NCBI GenBank assembly: GCA_023665605.1
Contig: JAMPDP010000001.1
Coordinates: forward strand, 705,676-769,675
Origin: Candidatus Amulumruptor caecigallinarius
GTDB taxonomy: Bacteria > Bacteroidota > Bacteroidia > Bacteroidales > Muribaculaceae
Direction of reading: 5' to 3'
DNA: 64,000 nt
Position 1 is the stretch's first letter. Each line of letters starts with the position of its first letter. Positions 25,654 through 32,998 of the stretch are shown in pieces. Below the pieces are notes generated by a model. That model worked only from the letters and a program-made list of their open reading frames with translations, searched no databases and had not been told where the DNA came from. The translations under genes were made by a program, and so were the position numbers.

Positions 25654-25850
25654 CACAGGAGCAGCAGAGCGACGGACGAGGCGCGGGGTTTCCGCACAGT
25701 TACACCCCGCCCGGGCTCCGTACAATCTCAACCTATACCTAAGACTCTCAGGCGCGCACCCGGCATCACGGCACAGGAGCAGCAGAGCGCCGGTGGCGCG
25801 GCACCCGGCATCGTGGTACAGGAGCAGAGGAGCGCCGGAGGCGCGGGGAT
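25643..25850 (+). repeat. Cluster of a 40-base GC-rich unit
   Basis: The unit GGCATCGCGGCACAGGAGCA followed by GCAGAGCGCCGGAGGCGCGG occurs at 25643 (partial), 25762 and 25807, and again at 26580. Copies differ by a few bases. Spacing is irregular and the copies are not separated by unique spacers, so this is not a CRISPR array. Confidence 0.75.
25685..25801 (+). repeat. Direct repeat flanking the transposase, left copy
   Basis: From GGGGTTTCCGCACAG through GGCTCCGTACAATCTCAACC to the GAGCAGCAGAGCGCC unit, this matches 26499-26619 in the same orientation with scattered changes. The pair encloses the IS200-like transposase. Confidence 0.75.
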
Positions 25851-25934
25851 GTGCAGAAACCCCGGGTGGAGCGTAGCGGAGCCCGGGGATACCGGCGCAA
25901 CGCGGAAATGCTTCGTAGAAGCGTTTCGTGGTAA
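25830..25934 (+). repeat. REP-like element, left flank of the transposase
   Basis: Two hairpins in a row: CCCCGGG/CCCGGGG (about 25859-25888) and GAAATGCTTC/GAAGCGTTTC (25905-25914 with 25918-25927, loop GTA). Bases 25902-25934 are repeated in inverted form at 26411-26443 with 32 of 33 identical, and 25851-25873 in inverted form at 26489-26511 without mismatch. Confidence 0.85.
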
Positions 25935-25950
25935 ATCAGGAGGATTTCAT

Positions 25951-25958
25951 TATATTTG
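25951..25958 (+). promoter_or_regulatory. -7 element directly before the transposase start
   Basis: TATATTTG at 25951-25958 fits TAnnTTTG. Only 4 bases separate it from the ATG at 25963, so the transcript would be leaderless or nearly so. Confidence 0.5.
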
Positions 25959-25962
25959 CCAC

Positions 25963-26406
25963 ATGAGCAAAGTCAAAGCATTATATCACATCGTATTTTG
26001 CACAAAGGCACGGAAGAAGACCCTTTCAATGGATTATCTTGAGGATTTGCATTGTTTCATCACCAAGATCATCAAAGATAAGGGGGCACGACTGCTAAGG
26101 ATTGGAGGGGTTGAAAATCACATCCACATACTGATAGATCTGCATCCGTCGCTGGCATTGTCTGACCTTGTCAGGGATATGAAGTCGCTTTCAAGCCTCT
26201 GGCTGAAGGCAGACCCGCGCTTTCCATATTTTGAAGGATGGGGCACAGAATATTATGCTTGCGCTGTGTCGCCTGCGCATCAGGATGCGGTCGTTAATTA
26301 TATCATGACACAGCGCGAGCACCATTGTGGCATTCCTTTTGACGATGAACTCATCAGGCTCCATTCCACCGCAGGCATCGCCTATGATGACCGCAACATG
26401 AGGTAG
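25963..26406 (+). CDS. IS200-like (Y1/HUH) transposase, REP-associated type
   Basis: A 147-residue single-domain HUH nuclease. The metal-binding HUH motif is H53-I-H55 (ENHIHILIDL), the catalytic Tyr is Y113 with Q117 in the YxxxQ helix (YIMTQREHH). These are the marks of the IS200/IS605 TnpA family, which cuts and joins single-stranded DNA at hairpins. No second gene (tnpB) is present. Instead of the usual IS ends the gene is flanked by hairpin repeats in inverted order (25830-25934, 26411-26511), and a solitary relic sits at 14971, which fits a REP-associated transposase (RAYT). A longer upstream reading runs through the repeats and is not credible. All catalytic residues are present. Confidence 0.9.
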   Translation: MSKVKALYHIVFCTKARKKTLSMDYLEDLHCFITKIIKDKGARLLRIGGVENHIHILIDLHPSLALSDLVRDMKSLSSLWLKADPRFPYFEGWGTEYYACAVSPAHQDAVVNYIMTQREHHCGIPFDDELIRLHSTAGIAYDDRNMR

Positions 26407-26410
26407 GCTA

Positions 26411-26511
26411 TTACCACGAAACGCTTCTGCGAAGCATTTCCGCCTCACACTCCACCGCCCCGGGCTCCGCTCCAGCCCGATGGGCCTCCGCTCCACCCGG
26501 GGTTTCTGCAC
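26411..26511 (-). repeat. REP-like element, right flank of the transposase
   Basis: Inverted partner of the left flank. The end hairpin is 26411-26443; the GC hairpin (CCCCGGG at about 26459 with CCCGGGG at about 26496) has a longer loop than in the left copy. Only one strand of the end hairpin pairs fully (T-G on one strand, A-C on the other), a typical trait of REP sequences. Confidence 0.85.
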
Positions 26512-26619
26512 AGCCACACCCCTCCGGGGCTCCGTACAATCTCAACCTATTCCTATGCCTCCCGGACGCGGCCTTCCCCGGCATCGCGGCACAGGAGCAG
26601 CAGAGCGCCGGAGGCGCGG
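26499..26619 (+). repeat. Direct repeat flanking the transposase, right copy
   Basis: Right-hand partner of 25685-25801, same orientation, including GGCTCCGTACAATCTCAACC and the GAGCAGCAGAGCGCC unit. A further partial GCCCGGGGCTCCG copy lies near 26643. The remaining bases up to the AraC gene hold no gene. Confidence 0.75.
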
Positions 26620-26710
26620 GGGGTCCGCACAGTCACTTCCCGCCCGGGGCTCCGTGGTCATCCGGCAGGCGCGGGGAGGGCGCTCCCGCCGGAGTTTGCC
26701 GAAAAAGTGG

Positions 26711-26718
26711 TATATTTG
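26711..26718 (+). promoter_or_regulatory. -7 element of the AraC-type regulator gene
   Basis: TATATTTG, 28 bases before the ATG at 26747. The nearest TTTG upstream (26695-26698) is too close to serve as a normal -33 element. Confidence 0.45.
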
Positions 26719-26746
26719 CGGCGAAGTTAACCCTTTTGGCGTTTTT

Positions 26747-27637
26747 ATGGACGAATTGGAAAACACACCGCATCTGCGCGATGACGTGACCTGTCTGCAC
26801 CTCACCTCGGCTGACGCACTCCCCTCGGCCGGCAAGCCCGTCAGGGTGGATGGCTGGATGATGGTGCTCGGCGTGAGCGGCTCCCTCCCCCTGGAGGTGG
26901 ATCTGGCACCATGCCGCGTGGATGCCGGCAGCGTGTGCTGCCTGAGCGTGGACAACATAGTGCGTGCCGTGGACGACGGCTCGGACTACGTCGTGGAGGT
27001 GATGATGCTCTCCCGCGACTTCCTGCGCGACCTCAACATAGACCTCGGCGTGATCAACCTCCCCACCATGGCCCGTGCGCGGATGACGCGCCCGGCCACC
27101 ATGACGCTCGACTCCGCGGACTATGCCGACCTGACGGCCCTGCTCGGCCTGATACGTCGCCATACCTCCACCACATCGCGCCGCGAGGTGTATCAGCGGA
27201 GCATCGTGCGCAACCTCGTCGGGGCGCTGCTCTATCAGCTGATGGCCGCCGGCGAGCAGATGATGGAGCAGGAGGGTGACGATGCCGCGGCGGACACCGA
27301 CTCGCCCCGCTCGCGCTCGCGCCGCGCAGCCTACGTGCGTCAGTTCATGGCCTTGGTGCAGAAACACCACCGCCACGAACGCTCGGTAGCGTTCTATGCC
27401 GACCGCCTATACATCTCCGCCAAATACCTGTCGCTGGTGGTGAAGGAGTGCACCGGGCGGAGCGCCGGCTGCTGGATAGATGACATGGTGATACTCGAGG
27501 CCAAGAATCTGCTCCGCTTCTCGGGCAAAAACGTGCAGCAGGTGGCCTACGAGCTTAACTTCGCCAACCAGAGCGCCTTCGGCAAATACTTCAAGCACCT
27601 CACCGGACTGAGTCCGACGCAGTACCTGAAAACGTAA
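26747..27637 (+). CDS. AraC-family transcription regulator
   Basis: A 296-residue DNA-binding protein. The C-terminal part (about 200-296) is an AraC double helix-turn-helix: ADRLYISAKYLSLVVKECTG for the first, and VQQVAYELNFANQSAFGKYFKHLTGLSPTQY with the conserved GLSP-QY end for the second. The N-terminal part (1 to about 190) has a cupin-like beta start and a helical middle and probably binds a ligand or partner, but nothing names it. The true start is the ATG at 26747; upstream frame is repeat DNA. It stands alone between the repeat block and the GT4 gene, so its target is unknown. Confidence 0.85.
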   Translation: MDELENTPHLRDDVTCLHLTSADALPSAGKPVRVDGWMMVLGVSGSLPLEVDLAPCRVDAGSVCCLSVDNIVRAVDDGSDYVVEVMMLSRDFLRDLNIDLGVINLPTMARARMTRPATMTLDSADYADLTALLGLIRRHTSTTSRREVYQRSIVRNLVGALLYQLMAAGEQMMEQEGDDAAADTDSPRSRSRRAAYVRQFMALVQKHHRHERSVAFYADRLYISAKYLSLVVKECTGRSAGCWIDDMVILEAKNLLRFSGKNVQQVAYELNFANQSAFGKYFKHLTGLSPTQYLKT

Positions 27638-27709
27638 AGGTTTACAAATATAATACAATGTTTGTTAAATCTCCACCCGCCGAGGTTGCCCATTCGTTAT
27701 AAGGTGTTA

Positions 27710-27717
27710 CCTTTGCA
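27710..27717 (+). promoter_or_regulatory. Possible promoter of a short leader or small RNA
   Basis: TACCTTTG at 27710-27717 fits the -7 element. About 90 bases further, CCGTC (27796-27800) and GACGG (27816-27820) with inner CTC/GAG pairing form a hairpin followed by a T-rich run to 27832. The stretch 27725-27832 could therefore be a small RNA or an attenuated leader of the glycosyltransferase gene. Confidence 0.35.
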
Positions 27718-27833
27718 CTGTTAATATTTGTATAGCTATTTTATTCCACACATTCACAAGACACAAAAGAAATAAGTGAATCATAGGTTAGAGATCCGTC
27801 GGCTCGCGAAGAGTAGACGGGTTTCATTTTTTA

Positions 27834-27841
27834 TAACTTTG
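27834..27841 (+). promoter_or_regulatory. -7 element directly before the GT4 gene
   Basis: TAACTTTG at 27834-27841, 4 bases before the ATG at 27846; a leaderless arrangement. No -33 TTTG at the usual distance. Confidence 0.45.
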
Positions 27842-27845
27842 CGCC

Positions 27846-29051
27846 ATGACTACCCAGCCACGCCACATACTCTTTGTGATGAGCCGTTTCCTGGACGGCG
27901 GCATCGACACCATCCTCGTGGAATACCTGCGCGCCCTCGCCGCCGAGGGGCATCGCCTCACCCTGGCCATCGGCATCAAGATGGAGGGGATGGAGCCCCA
28001 CTTGGCGGCACTCCCCGAGAGCGTGGAGGTGGTGCATCTGGTGGATAGCCCCGCGCTCACCCGCCTCCGTCGCCGCAAGCTACGCCACCGGTTGAGCCTC
28101 CCCGCCAAGCTCTATGACGAGGTTCTGCTCAACCCCATGCGCCGCGTGATGCGCCGCCGGCGGCTGAGCACCCTCATAGCCCGGGCGGATGCCGTGGTTG
28201 ACTTCGACGCCTCGCTCTACACCGACATCGCCGCGCTCACCCCCGCCGGCAAGCCCGTGGTGGGATTCTACCACTTCTCCATTGCCGAAAACCTGCGCCG
28301 CTCACCCCGCCACACCACGCGCCAGATGCTCGGCATGGCGGGCTACAAGGCGATAGCCCTCATCAGCGACACGATGGTGGAGGAGGGGCGGCAGCTGTTC
28401 CCGCAGCTCGCCCAGAAGTTCACACGCATATATAACGGCTATGACATCGCCGCGCTGGAGAAGCGCGGCGACGCACCGCTGCCCGCCTCCCCCCTGGTCG
28501 AGAAGCTGTTGCAGCGCAGGTACTTCATCTCGGTGGCACGCCTGGAGGAGAGCCAGAAAGACATCACCACCCTGCTCCACGCCTATGCCCGGCTCCGCGG
28601 CGACCTCGAGGAGGAAGCGCCGATGCTCGCCCTGGTGGGCGATGGCCGCGACCGGCAGCAGCTTGAAGCCCTCGCCGCCGAGCTGGGCGTGGGTGCCGAC
28701 GTGGCCTTCCTCGGCTTCCAGCCTGATGCAGCACCCTGGATCAAGAACGCGCTGACACTGGTGCACTCGTCGAAGTATGAGGGCTTCGGGCTGGTGCTCG
28801 TGGAGGCCATGATTCAGAAAGTCCCGGTGGTGGCCACCGACTGTCCCTCAGGACCCGCCGAGGTGCTTGACGGGGGAAAAGCGGGCATCCTTGTCCCCGT
28901 GGGTGATACCCGGACGATGGCCCGAGCCATGCTCGTCCTCGCCACTGACCCGGGGTGGCGTGCCCCCCTGGCAATTGCCGCTTACAACCGCTCCCGCGCC
29001 TTCGACATCCGGCACTCCGCGCAAGCCCTCCTCCGGGCCATCTTCGCCTGA
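27846..29051 (+). CDS. Glycosyltransferase family 4
   Basis: A 401-residue GT-B-fold glycosyltransferase. N-terminal Rossmann-like half begins FVMSRFLDGGIDTI (glycine-rich acceptor-side loop); the C-terminal half shows FISVARLEESQKDITTLLHAYARL near 220, LVGDG near 260, and the GT4 sugar-nucleotide motif EGFGLVLVEAM near 310, with E at both ends of the ExxxxxxxE pattern. It probably adds a sugar to a surface glycan or lipid-linked chain; donor and acceptor cannot be told. It stands alone, not in a glycan gene cluster. Confidence 0.88.
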   Translation: MTTQPRHILFVMSRFLDGGIDTILVEYLRALAAEGHRLTLAIGIKMEGMEPHLAALPESVEVVHLVDSPALTRLRRRKLRHRLSLPAKLYDEVLLNPMRRVMRRRRLSTLIARADAVVDFDASLYTDIAALTPAGKPVVGFYHFSIAENLRRSPRHTTRQMLGMAGYKAIALISDTMVEEGRQLFPQLAQKFTRIYNGYDIAALEKRGDAPLPASPLVEKLLQRRYFISVARLEESQKDITTLLHAYARLRGDLEEEAPMLALVGDGRDRQQLEALAAELGVGADVAFLGFQPDAAPWIKNALTLVHSSKYEGFGLVLVEAMIQKVPVVATDCPSGPAEVLDGGKAGILVPVGDTRTMARAMLVLATDPGWRAPLAIAAYNRSRAFDIRHSAQALLRAIFA

Positions 29052-29296
29052 GCCCCATCCTCCGCCCTGCCCCGCCCGGACGTCTAACGCACCCCATCCT
29101 GCGGTGTCACCGGGCGAAGTCCGAGCGAAGCAAGGACGTAGATGGGTGAGGATGGTTGCTTGGTAATAAAAAATGCAAGCTCCATAAGGAGATAGTTGAG
29201 AGATGGGTTAGAGCTTGATGGTTCAAGCCCGGCGCAGCCGCAGTGACGGAGAGTTATCTTTTCGATTTGATACTGTGCCGGGGGATAGCATCCCGA
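29052..29296. other. Non-coding stretch with several hairpins
   Basis: No plausible gene in this gap. It holds short self-complementary parts: CAAGCTC (about 29174) with GAGCTTG (about 29211), GCTTGA/TCAAGC near 29213-29228, and GTCCGAGCGAAGCAAGGAC near 29118. They may be leader structures or repeat relics; nothing further can be supported. Confidence 0.4.
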
Positions 29297-29329
29297 TTTG
29301 CACAGACATACATTTTTTTACTAAATTTG
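29297..29329 (+). promoter_or_regulatory. Promoter of the lplA-gcv-lpd operon
   Basis: TTTG (29297-29300), 21-base spacer, TAAATTTG (29322-29329): the best match to the Bacteroidota consensus on the plus strand. The lplA ATG follows after 6 bases, so the transcript should begin at or very near the start codon. Confidence 0.7.
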
Positions 29330-29335
29330 GGGGCC

Positions 29336-30079
29336 ATGAAACACGTCACGCTACCGGTCGACACCCTGCGCCCGCTCCCCTTCTATCTTGCACTGGAGGA
29401 GTGGGTGGCCACTGAGTTGCCCGAGGATGACTGGTTCTTCACATGGCAAGCCCCGGATGCCGTGATTATCGGCCGACATCAGGACCTGCACGCCGAGGTC
29501 GACACCGACTTCTGCCTACGCGAGGGCATCGCCGTGTACCGCCGACGCAGCGGTGGCGGCGCAGTGTTTGCCGACAGTGGCAACCTGATGTTCAGCTTCG
29601 TCACCGCTCGGTCAGAGTCGCTCGCCAACGCCTTCGCCGGGTTCACCACCATGCTTGCGGGGATGCTCCGCACGCTCGGCATAGATGCCGCACCCGGCGG
29701 TCGCAATGACATATATATAGGAGGTGCCAAGGTGAGCGGTTGCGCTGCATACTCGCTTGGCAACCGCAAGATAGCCCATGGCACGATGCTCCACAGCGTT
29801 GACACTCGCCGTATGGCCGGGGCTCTGACCCCGTCACGCGCCAAGCTGGCACGCCACGGCGTGAGCTCCGTGGAGGCGCGCGTCACGGCTCTGAGCCGCC
29901 ACACCACCCTGAGCCTCGCCGAGCTCCGCGCCCGCGCCATAGCCACGCTCACCGACGGCGAGCGGTGCCTCACCCCGGCCGAAGTGGCTCGCGTGGAGGC
30001 TCTGAGCCAACACTATTACGACCCGCAGTGGACCGAGGGTACTGCCCTCCGCCACCTAATCAACACCATCACCGTTTGA
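29336..30079 (+). CDS. lplA: Lipoate-protein ligase A
   Basis: A 247-residue enzyme of the biotin/lipoate ligase fold. It carries the lipoate ligase signature: RRRSGGGAVFADSGNLMFSF near 92-112 (the RRxSGGGxVxHDxGN loop), IGGAKVSGCAAY near 145 with the lysine that contacts the lipoyl-AMP, and HGTMLHSVD near 165. It activates free lipoate with ATP and attaches it to lipoyl domains. As the first gene of an operon with gcvH, its main client is likely GcvH. gcvT starts 3 bases after its stop. ATG at 29336 is preferred over an upstream reading that crosses the promoter. Confidence 0.92.
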   Translation: MKHVTLPVDTLRPLPFYLALEEWVATELPEDDWFFTWQAPDAVIIGRHQDLHAEVDTDFCLREGIAVYRRRSGGGAVFADSGNLMFSFVTARSESLANAFAGFTTMLAGMLRTLGIDAAPGGRNDIYIGGAKVSGCAAYSLGNRKIAHGTMLHSVDTRRMAGALTPSRAKLARHGVSSVEARVTALSRHTTLSLAELRARAIATLTDGERCLTPAEVARVEALSQHYYDPQWTEGTALRHLINTITV

Positions 30080-30082
30080 CCA

Positions 30083-31195
30083 ATGGAACAACAATCTGCC
30101 ACCCTGAAAACCACACCGCTCCACAGTCGGCACATTGCTGCCGGTGCCAAGATGGTGCCCTTTGCCGGTTGGGAAATGCCCCTGGAGTATGCCGGCATCG
30201 AGGAGGAGCATCGTGCCGTGCGCGAGCACGCCGGGCTCTTTGATGTCAGCCACATGGGACGCATCATCCTCTCAGGCCCTGACACGGCTGCCTTCATAGG
30301 CCGCGTGTTTACCGGCGACGTGGACTCCATGAAAATCGGCGACCTCCTCTACGGCTTCCTGCTCAATCCCGAAGGGTGCATCATCGACGATGTGGTGGTG
30401 GGCAAGTCCGGCGACTCGATGTTTTACATCGTGGTCAACGCCTCCAATGCCGACAAAGCCCTTGACTGGCTCAACTCCAACCGCGGCAAGGACAAGACCT
30501 TCTGCATCCGCGCCACCGACCTCTATATGCAGATAGCCCTCCAGGGCCCCGAGAGCGAGGAAATCCTCAGCGAAGTGACCGGACTGGACCTGAGCGGCCT
30601 CGGCTTCTATAAGTCCATCCTCCCCCGCTTCGGCGGCAACGAGATGCTGATATGCCGCTCCGGCTACACCGGCGAGGATGGCTTCGAGCTCTACGCCGTG
30701 CCGGAGGTAATCATCCCGCTGTGGGACGCACTGCTGGCCACCGGGCGCGTCAGTCCCTGCGGCCTCGGCTGCCGTGACACCCTGCGCTTCGAGGCCGGCC
30801 TGCCCCTCTACGGCAACGAGCTCAGCGAGGAGATAACACCCGTGGAGGCTTCGTTGAGCAGCTTCGTCAAGCTCGACAAAGCCCGTGACTTCATAGGCCG
30901 CGAGGCAGTGGCTGCCCGCAAGGCAGCCGGTCCACGCCGCAAGCTGGTGGGTCTGGAACTCCACGGCCCCGGCATAGCGCGTCACGGCTACCCCGTGGTA
31001 GACGCTGAGGGGCGCGAAGTGGGCACAGTCACCACCGGCTACCTCTCTCCCACCCTCGGCAAAGCCTTGGCAATGGCCATGGTTGACGCCGACCTCGCCA
31101 CCCTCGGCACAGAGCTCGCCGTGCAGGTGCGCCGCCGCACCATCCCCGCCACAGTGGTGAAGAAACGCTTCTACACCCCGCGCTACAAGCGCTGA
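30083..31195 (+). CDS. gcvT: Glycine cleavage system T protein (aminomethyltransferase)
   Basis: A 370-residue cytoplasmic enzyme that moves the C1 unit from the aminomethyl-lipoyl arm of GcvH to tetrahydrofolate and frees ammonia. Family marks in order: KMVPFAGWEMPLEY near 22, GLFDVSHMGRI near 50, SGYTGEDGFELY near 193, LGCRDTLRFEAGLPLYGNE near 230 with the catalytic Asp (RDTLRxE), and VGTVTTGYLSPTL near 312. Full length for the family. Confidence 0.97.
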   Translation: MEQQSATLKTTPLHSRHIAAGAKMVPFAGWEMPLEYAGIEEEHRAVREHAGLFDVSHMGRIILSGPDTAAFIGRVFTGDVDSMKIGDLLYGFLLNPEGCIIDDVVVGKSGDSMFYIVVNASNADKALDWLNSNRGKDKTFCIRATDLYMQIALQGPESEEILSEVTGLDLSGLGFYKSILPRFGGNEMLICRSGYTGEDGFELYAVPEVIIPLWDALLATGRVSPCGLGCRDTLRFEAGLPLYGNELSEEITPVEASLSSFVKLDKARDFIGREAVAARKAAGPRRKLVGLELHGPGIARHGYPVVDAEGREVGTVTTGYLSPTLGKALAMAMVDADLATLGTELAVQVRRRTIPATVVKKRFYTPRYKR

Positions 31196-31253
31196 AAGCA
31201 CAATACCTTAATCTAACATACCGCACCGGGGCGCACCCCCGGAAATACACACC

Positions 31254-31631
31254 ATGGAAAACACTTATTATCTCCCCAGCCACGAATATGCCCGCGTGGA
31301 GGGCAATGTGGCCTACATCGGTATCACCCCCTACGCCGCCAAGCAGCTCGGCAACGTGGTGTACGTTGATATGCCCGAGCAGGGCGACGATGTCACCAAA
31401 GGCGAGGAGTTCGGAGCCATAGAGAGCGTAAAGGCCGCCAGCGACCTCTTCTCGCCCGTGAGCGGCGCCGTGCTTGAAGCCAACGAGCTCCTGCTCGACA
31501 ATCCGCGTCTGGTGAGCGACGACCCCGTGGCCAACTGGATCATCAAGGTGGCGCTCAACGACCCCTCGGAACTCAACGACCTGCTCGACGAGAAGGCCTA
31601 TCAGGCCCTCATCGCTTCGGAAAGCCACTGA
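31254..31631 (+). CDS. gcvH: Glycine cleavage system H protein
   Basis: A 125-residue lipoyl carrier of normal length. The lipoylated lysine is K60 in the motif AIESVKAASDLFSP, between two hairpin-like halves of the barrel. It shuttles the methylamine group between P, T and L proteins. Lies 58 bases after gcvT and 26 before gcvPA. The lplA gene at the head of the operon is well placed to lipoylate it. Confidence 0.97.
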   Translation: MENTYYLPSHEYARVEGNVAYIGITPYAAKQLGNVVYVDMPEQGDDVTKGEEFGAIESVKAASDLFSPVSGAVLEANELLLDNPRLVSDDPVANWIIKVALNDPSELNDLLDEKAYQALIASESH

Positions 31632-31657
31632 TTCCCCCTCCCCCACTTTTCTGAGCC

Positions 31658-32998
31658 ATGACACACCCTTATCTGCCTCACACCGAGGCCGACATCCGGG
31701 GGATGCTTGACGTGTGTGGCGCCGACACCCTCGCCGACTTCTACGCCGACGTGCCGCCGGAGCTGTTGCTCAACCGCCCCTACCGGCTTCCGGGAGCAAT
31801 GACTGAGGATGAGGTGCGCCGCTATTTCGATGCCCTGAGCCGAGAGAACCGGCAGCTCGTGTGCTTTGCCGGTGCCGGATGGTATGACCATGCCTCACCC
31901 TCGCTGGCGCGTTACATCACCTCACGCTCGGAGTTCCTCACCGCCTACACCCCCTATCAGCCCGAAATATCGCAGGGCACTCTGGCATATATCTTTGAGT
32001 ATCAGTCAATGATGGCCTCGCTCACCGGTATGGATGTGAGCAACGCCTCAATGTATGACGGAGCCACCGCCACTGCCGAGGCCATGCTCATGGCCGTGGG
32101 GGCTGCCCGCAAGTGCCGCCGCGTGCTTATGAGTGCCACGCTCAATCCCGCGGTGCGCCGCGTGGTGGCCACCTATGCCCGCTATCATGGCGTAGAGCTG
32201 CTGGAAGTGCCCGAGGCTGACGGCATCACTGACCTCGGGGCTCTCTCAGCAATGCTTGCCGAAGGCCCCGTGGCCGGCGTGATAATGCCCCAGCCCAACT
32301 ACTACGGCATCATAGAGGACCTGACGGGTGTAGCCGATGCCGTGCACGCCGCCAAGGGGCTGCTCATCGTCAACGCCCCGGCCATGGCCCTGGGCATCCT
32401 CCGCTCGCCGGGTGAATGGGGTGCCGATATAGCATGCGGCGAGGCCCAGAGCTTAGGTATGCCTCTGAGCTTCGGCGGCCCCTATCTGGGCTACCTGTGC
32501 TGCCGCCGCCCGCTGATGCGCAAGCTCCCCGGACGCATAGTCGGCGCCACCACCGATGCCGCCGGCCAACGCTGCTTCGTGCTCACTCTTCAGGCCCGCG
32601 AGCAACACATACGCCGCGACAAGGCCACCTCCAATATATGCAGCAACCAGAGCCTGATGGCTCTATATGCCGCCATCTACCTCTCGCTGGCCGGAGCCGA
32701 CGGACTGCGTGACATATGCCGGGCGAGCCACGCCGGACTCTGCACACTCACCGGTATGCTCACCGCTACCGGGAGGATGCGTCGCCGCCACCCCGGTCGG
32801 CCGGTGCTGTACGAAGCCCCCTTTGACTGCGACTTCAACCCGCCGGAACTCATCGACGCCGCTGCCGGGCGGGGCATCCTTGCCGGCGTGCAGCTTGACG
32901 ACTCGGGTATACTCATAGCCGTCACCGAACGGCGCACCCGCGAGGAAATGGAGCTCCTCGCCGAGGTGGTGACAAGCCTCCCCTCACGTAAGCCATGA
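31658..32998 (+). CDS. gcvPA: Glycine dehydrogenase (decarboxylating) subunit 1
   Basis: A 446-residue subunit, the N-terminal half of the P protein in organisms that split it into two chains. It shows the family start (YLPHTEADIRGML), YTPYQPEISQGTLAYIFEYQ near 98, and NASMYDGATATAEAMLMA near 128. Together with GcvPB it forms the PLP enzyme that decarboxylates glycine and loads GcvH. Its stop overlaps the gcvPB start by 4 bases, which points to translational coupling. Confidence 0.96.
   Translation: MTHPYLPHTEADIRGMLDVCGADTLADFYADVPPELLLNRPYRLPGAMTEDEVRRYFDALSRENRQLVCFAGAGWYDHASPSLARYITSRSEFLTAYTPYQPEISQGTLAYIFEYQSMMASLTGMDVSNASMYDGATATAEAMLMAVGAARKCRRVLMSATLNPAVRRVVATYARYHGVELLEVPEADGITDLGALSAMLAEGPVAGVIMPQPNYYGIIEDLTGVADAVHAAKGLLIVNAPAMALGILRSPGEWGADIACGEAQSLGMPLSFGGPYLGYLCCRRPLMRKLPGRIVGATTDAAGQRCFVLTLQAREQHIRRDKATSNICSNQSLMALYAAIYLSLAGADGLRDICRASHAGLCTLTGMLTATGRMRRRHPGRPVLYEAPFDCDFNPPELIDAAAGRGILAGVQLDDSGILIAVTERRTREEMELLAEVVTSLPSRKP

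Noticed and set aside
25643-25850. Closely spaced 40-base repeats that could suggest a CRISPR array
   Set aside because: Spacing is irregular, spacers are missing or repeated themselves, copies vary, and no cas genes are present.
25519-25962. An upstream extension of the transposase frame by 148 codons
   Set aside because: It runs through direct repeats and hairpin flanks and is Arg/Pro-rich; the family starts at MSKVKALYHIVF, which is the ATG at 25963.
26480-26746. An upstream extension of the AraC regulator
   Set aside because: It is repeat DNA translated by chance (Arg/Gly-rich); the -7 element at 26711 and the family start both favour 26747.
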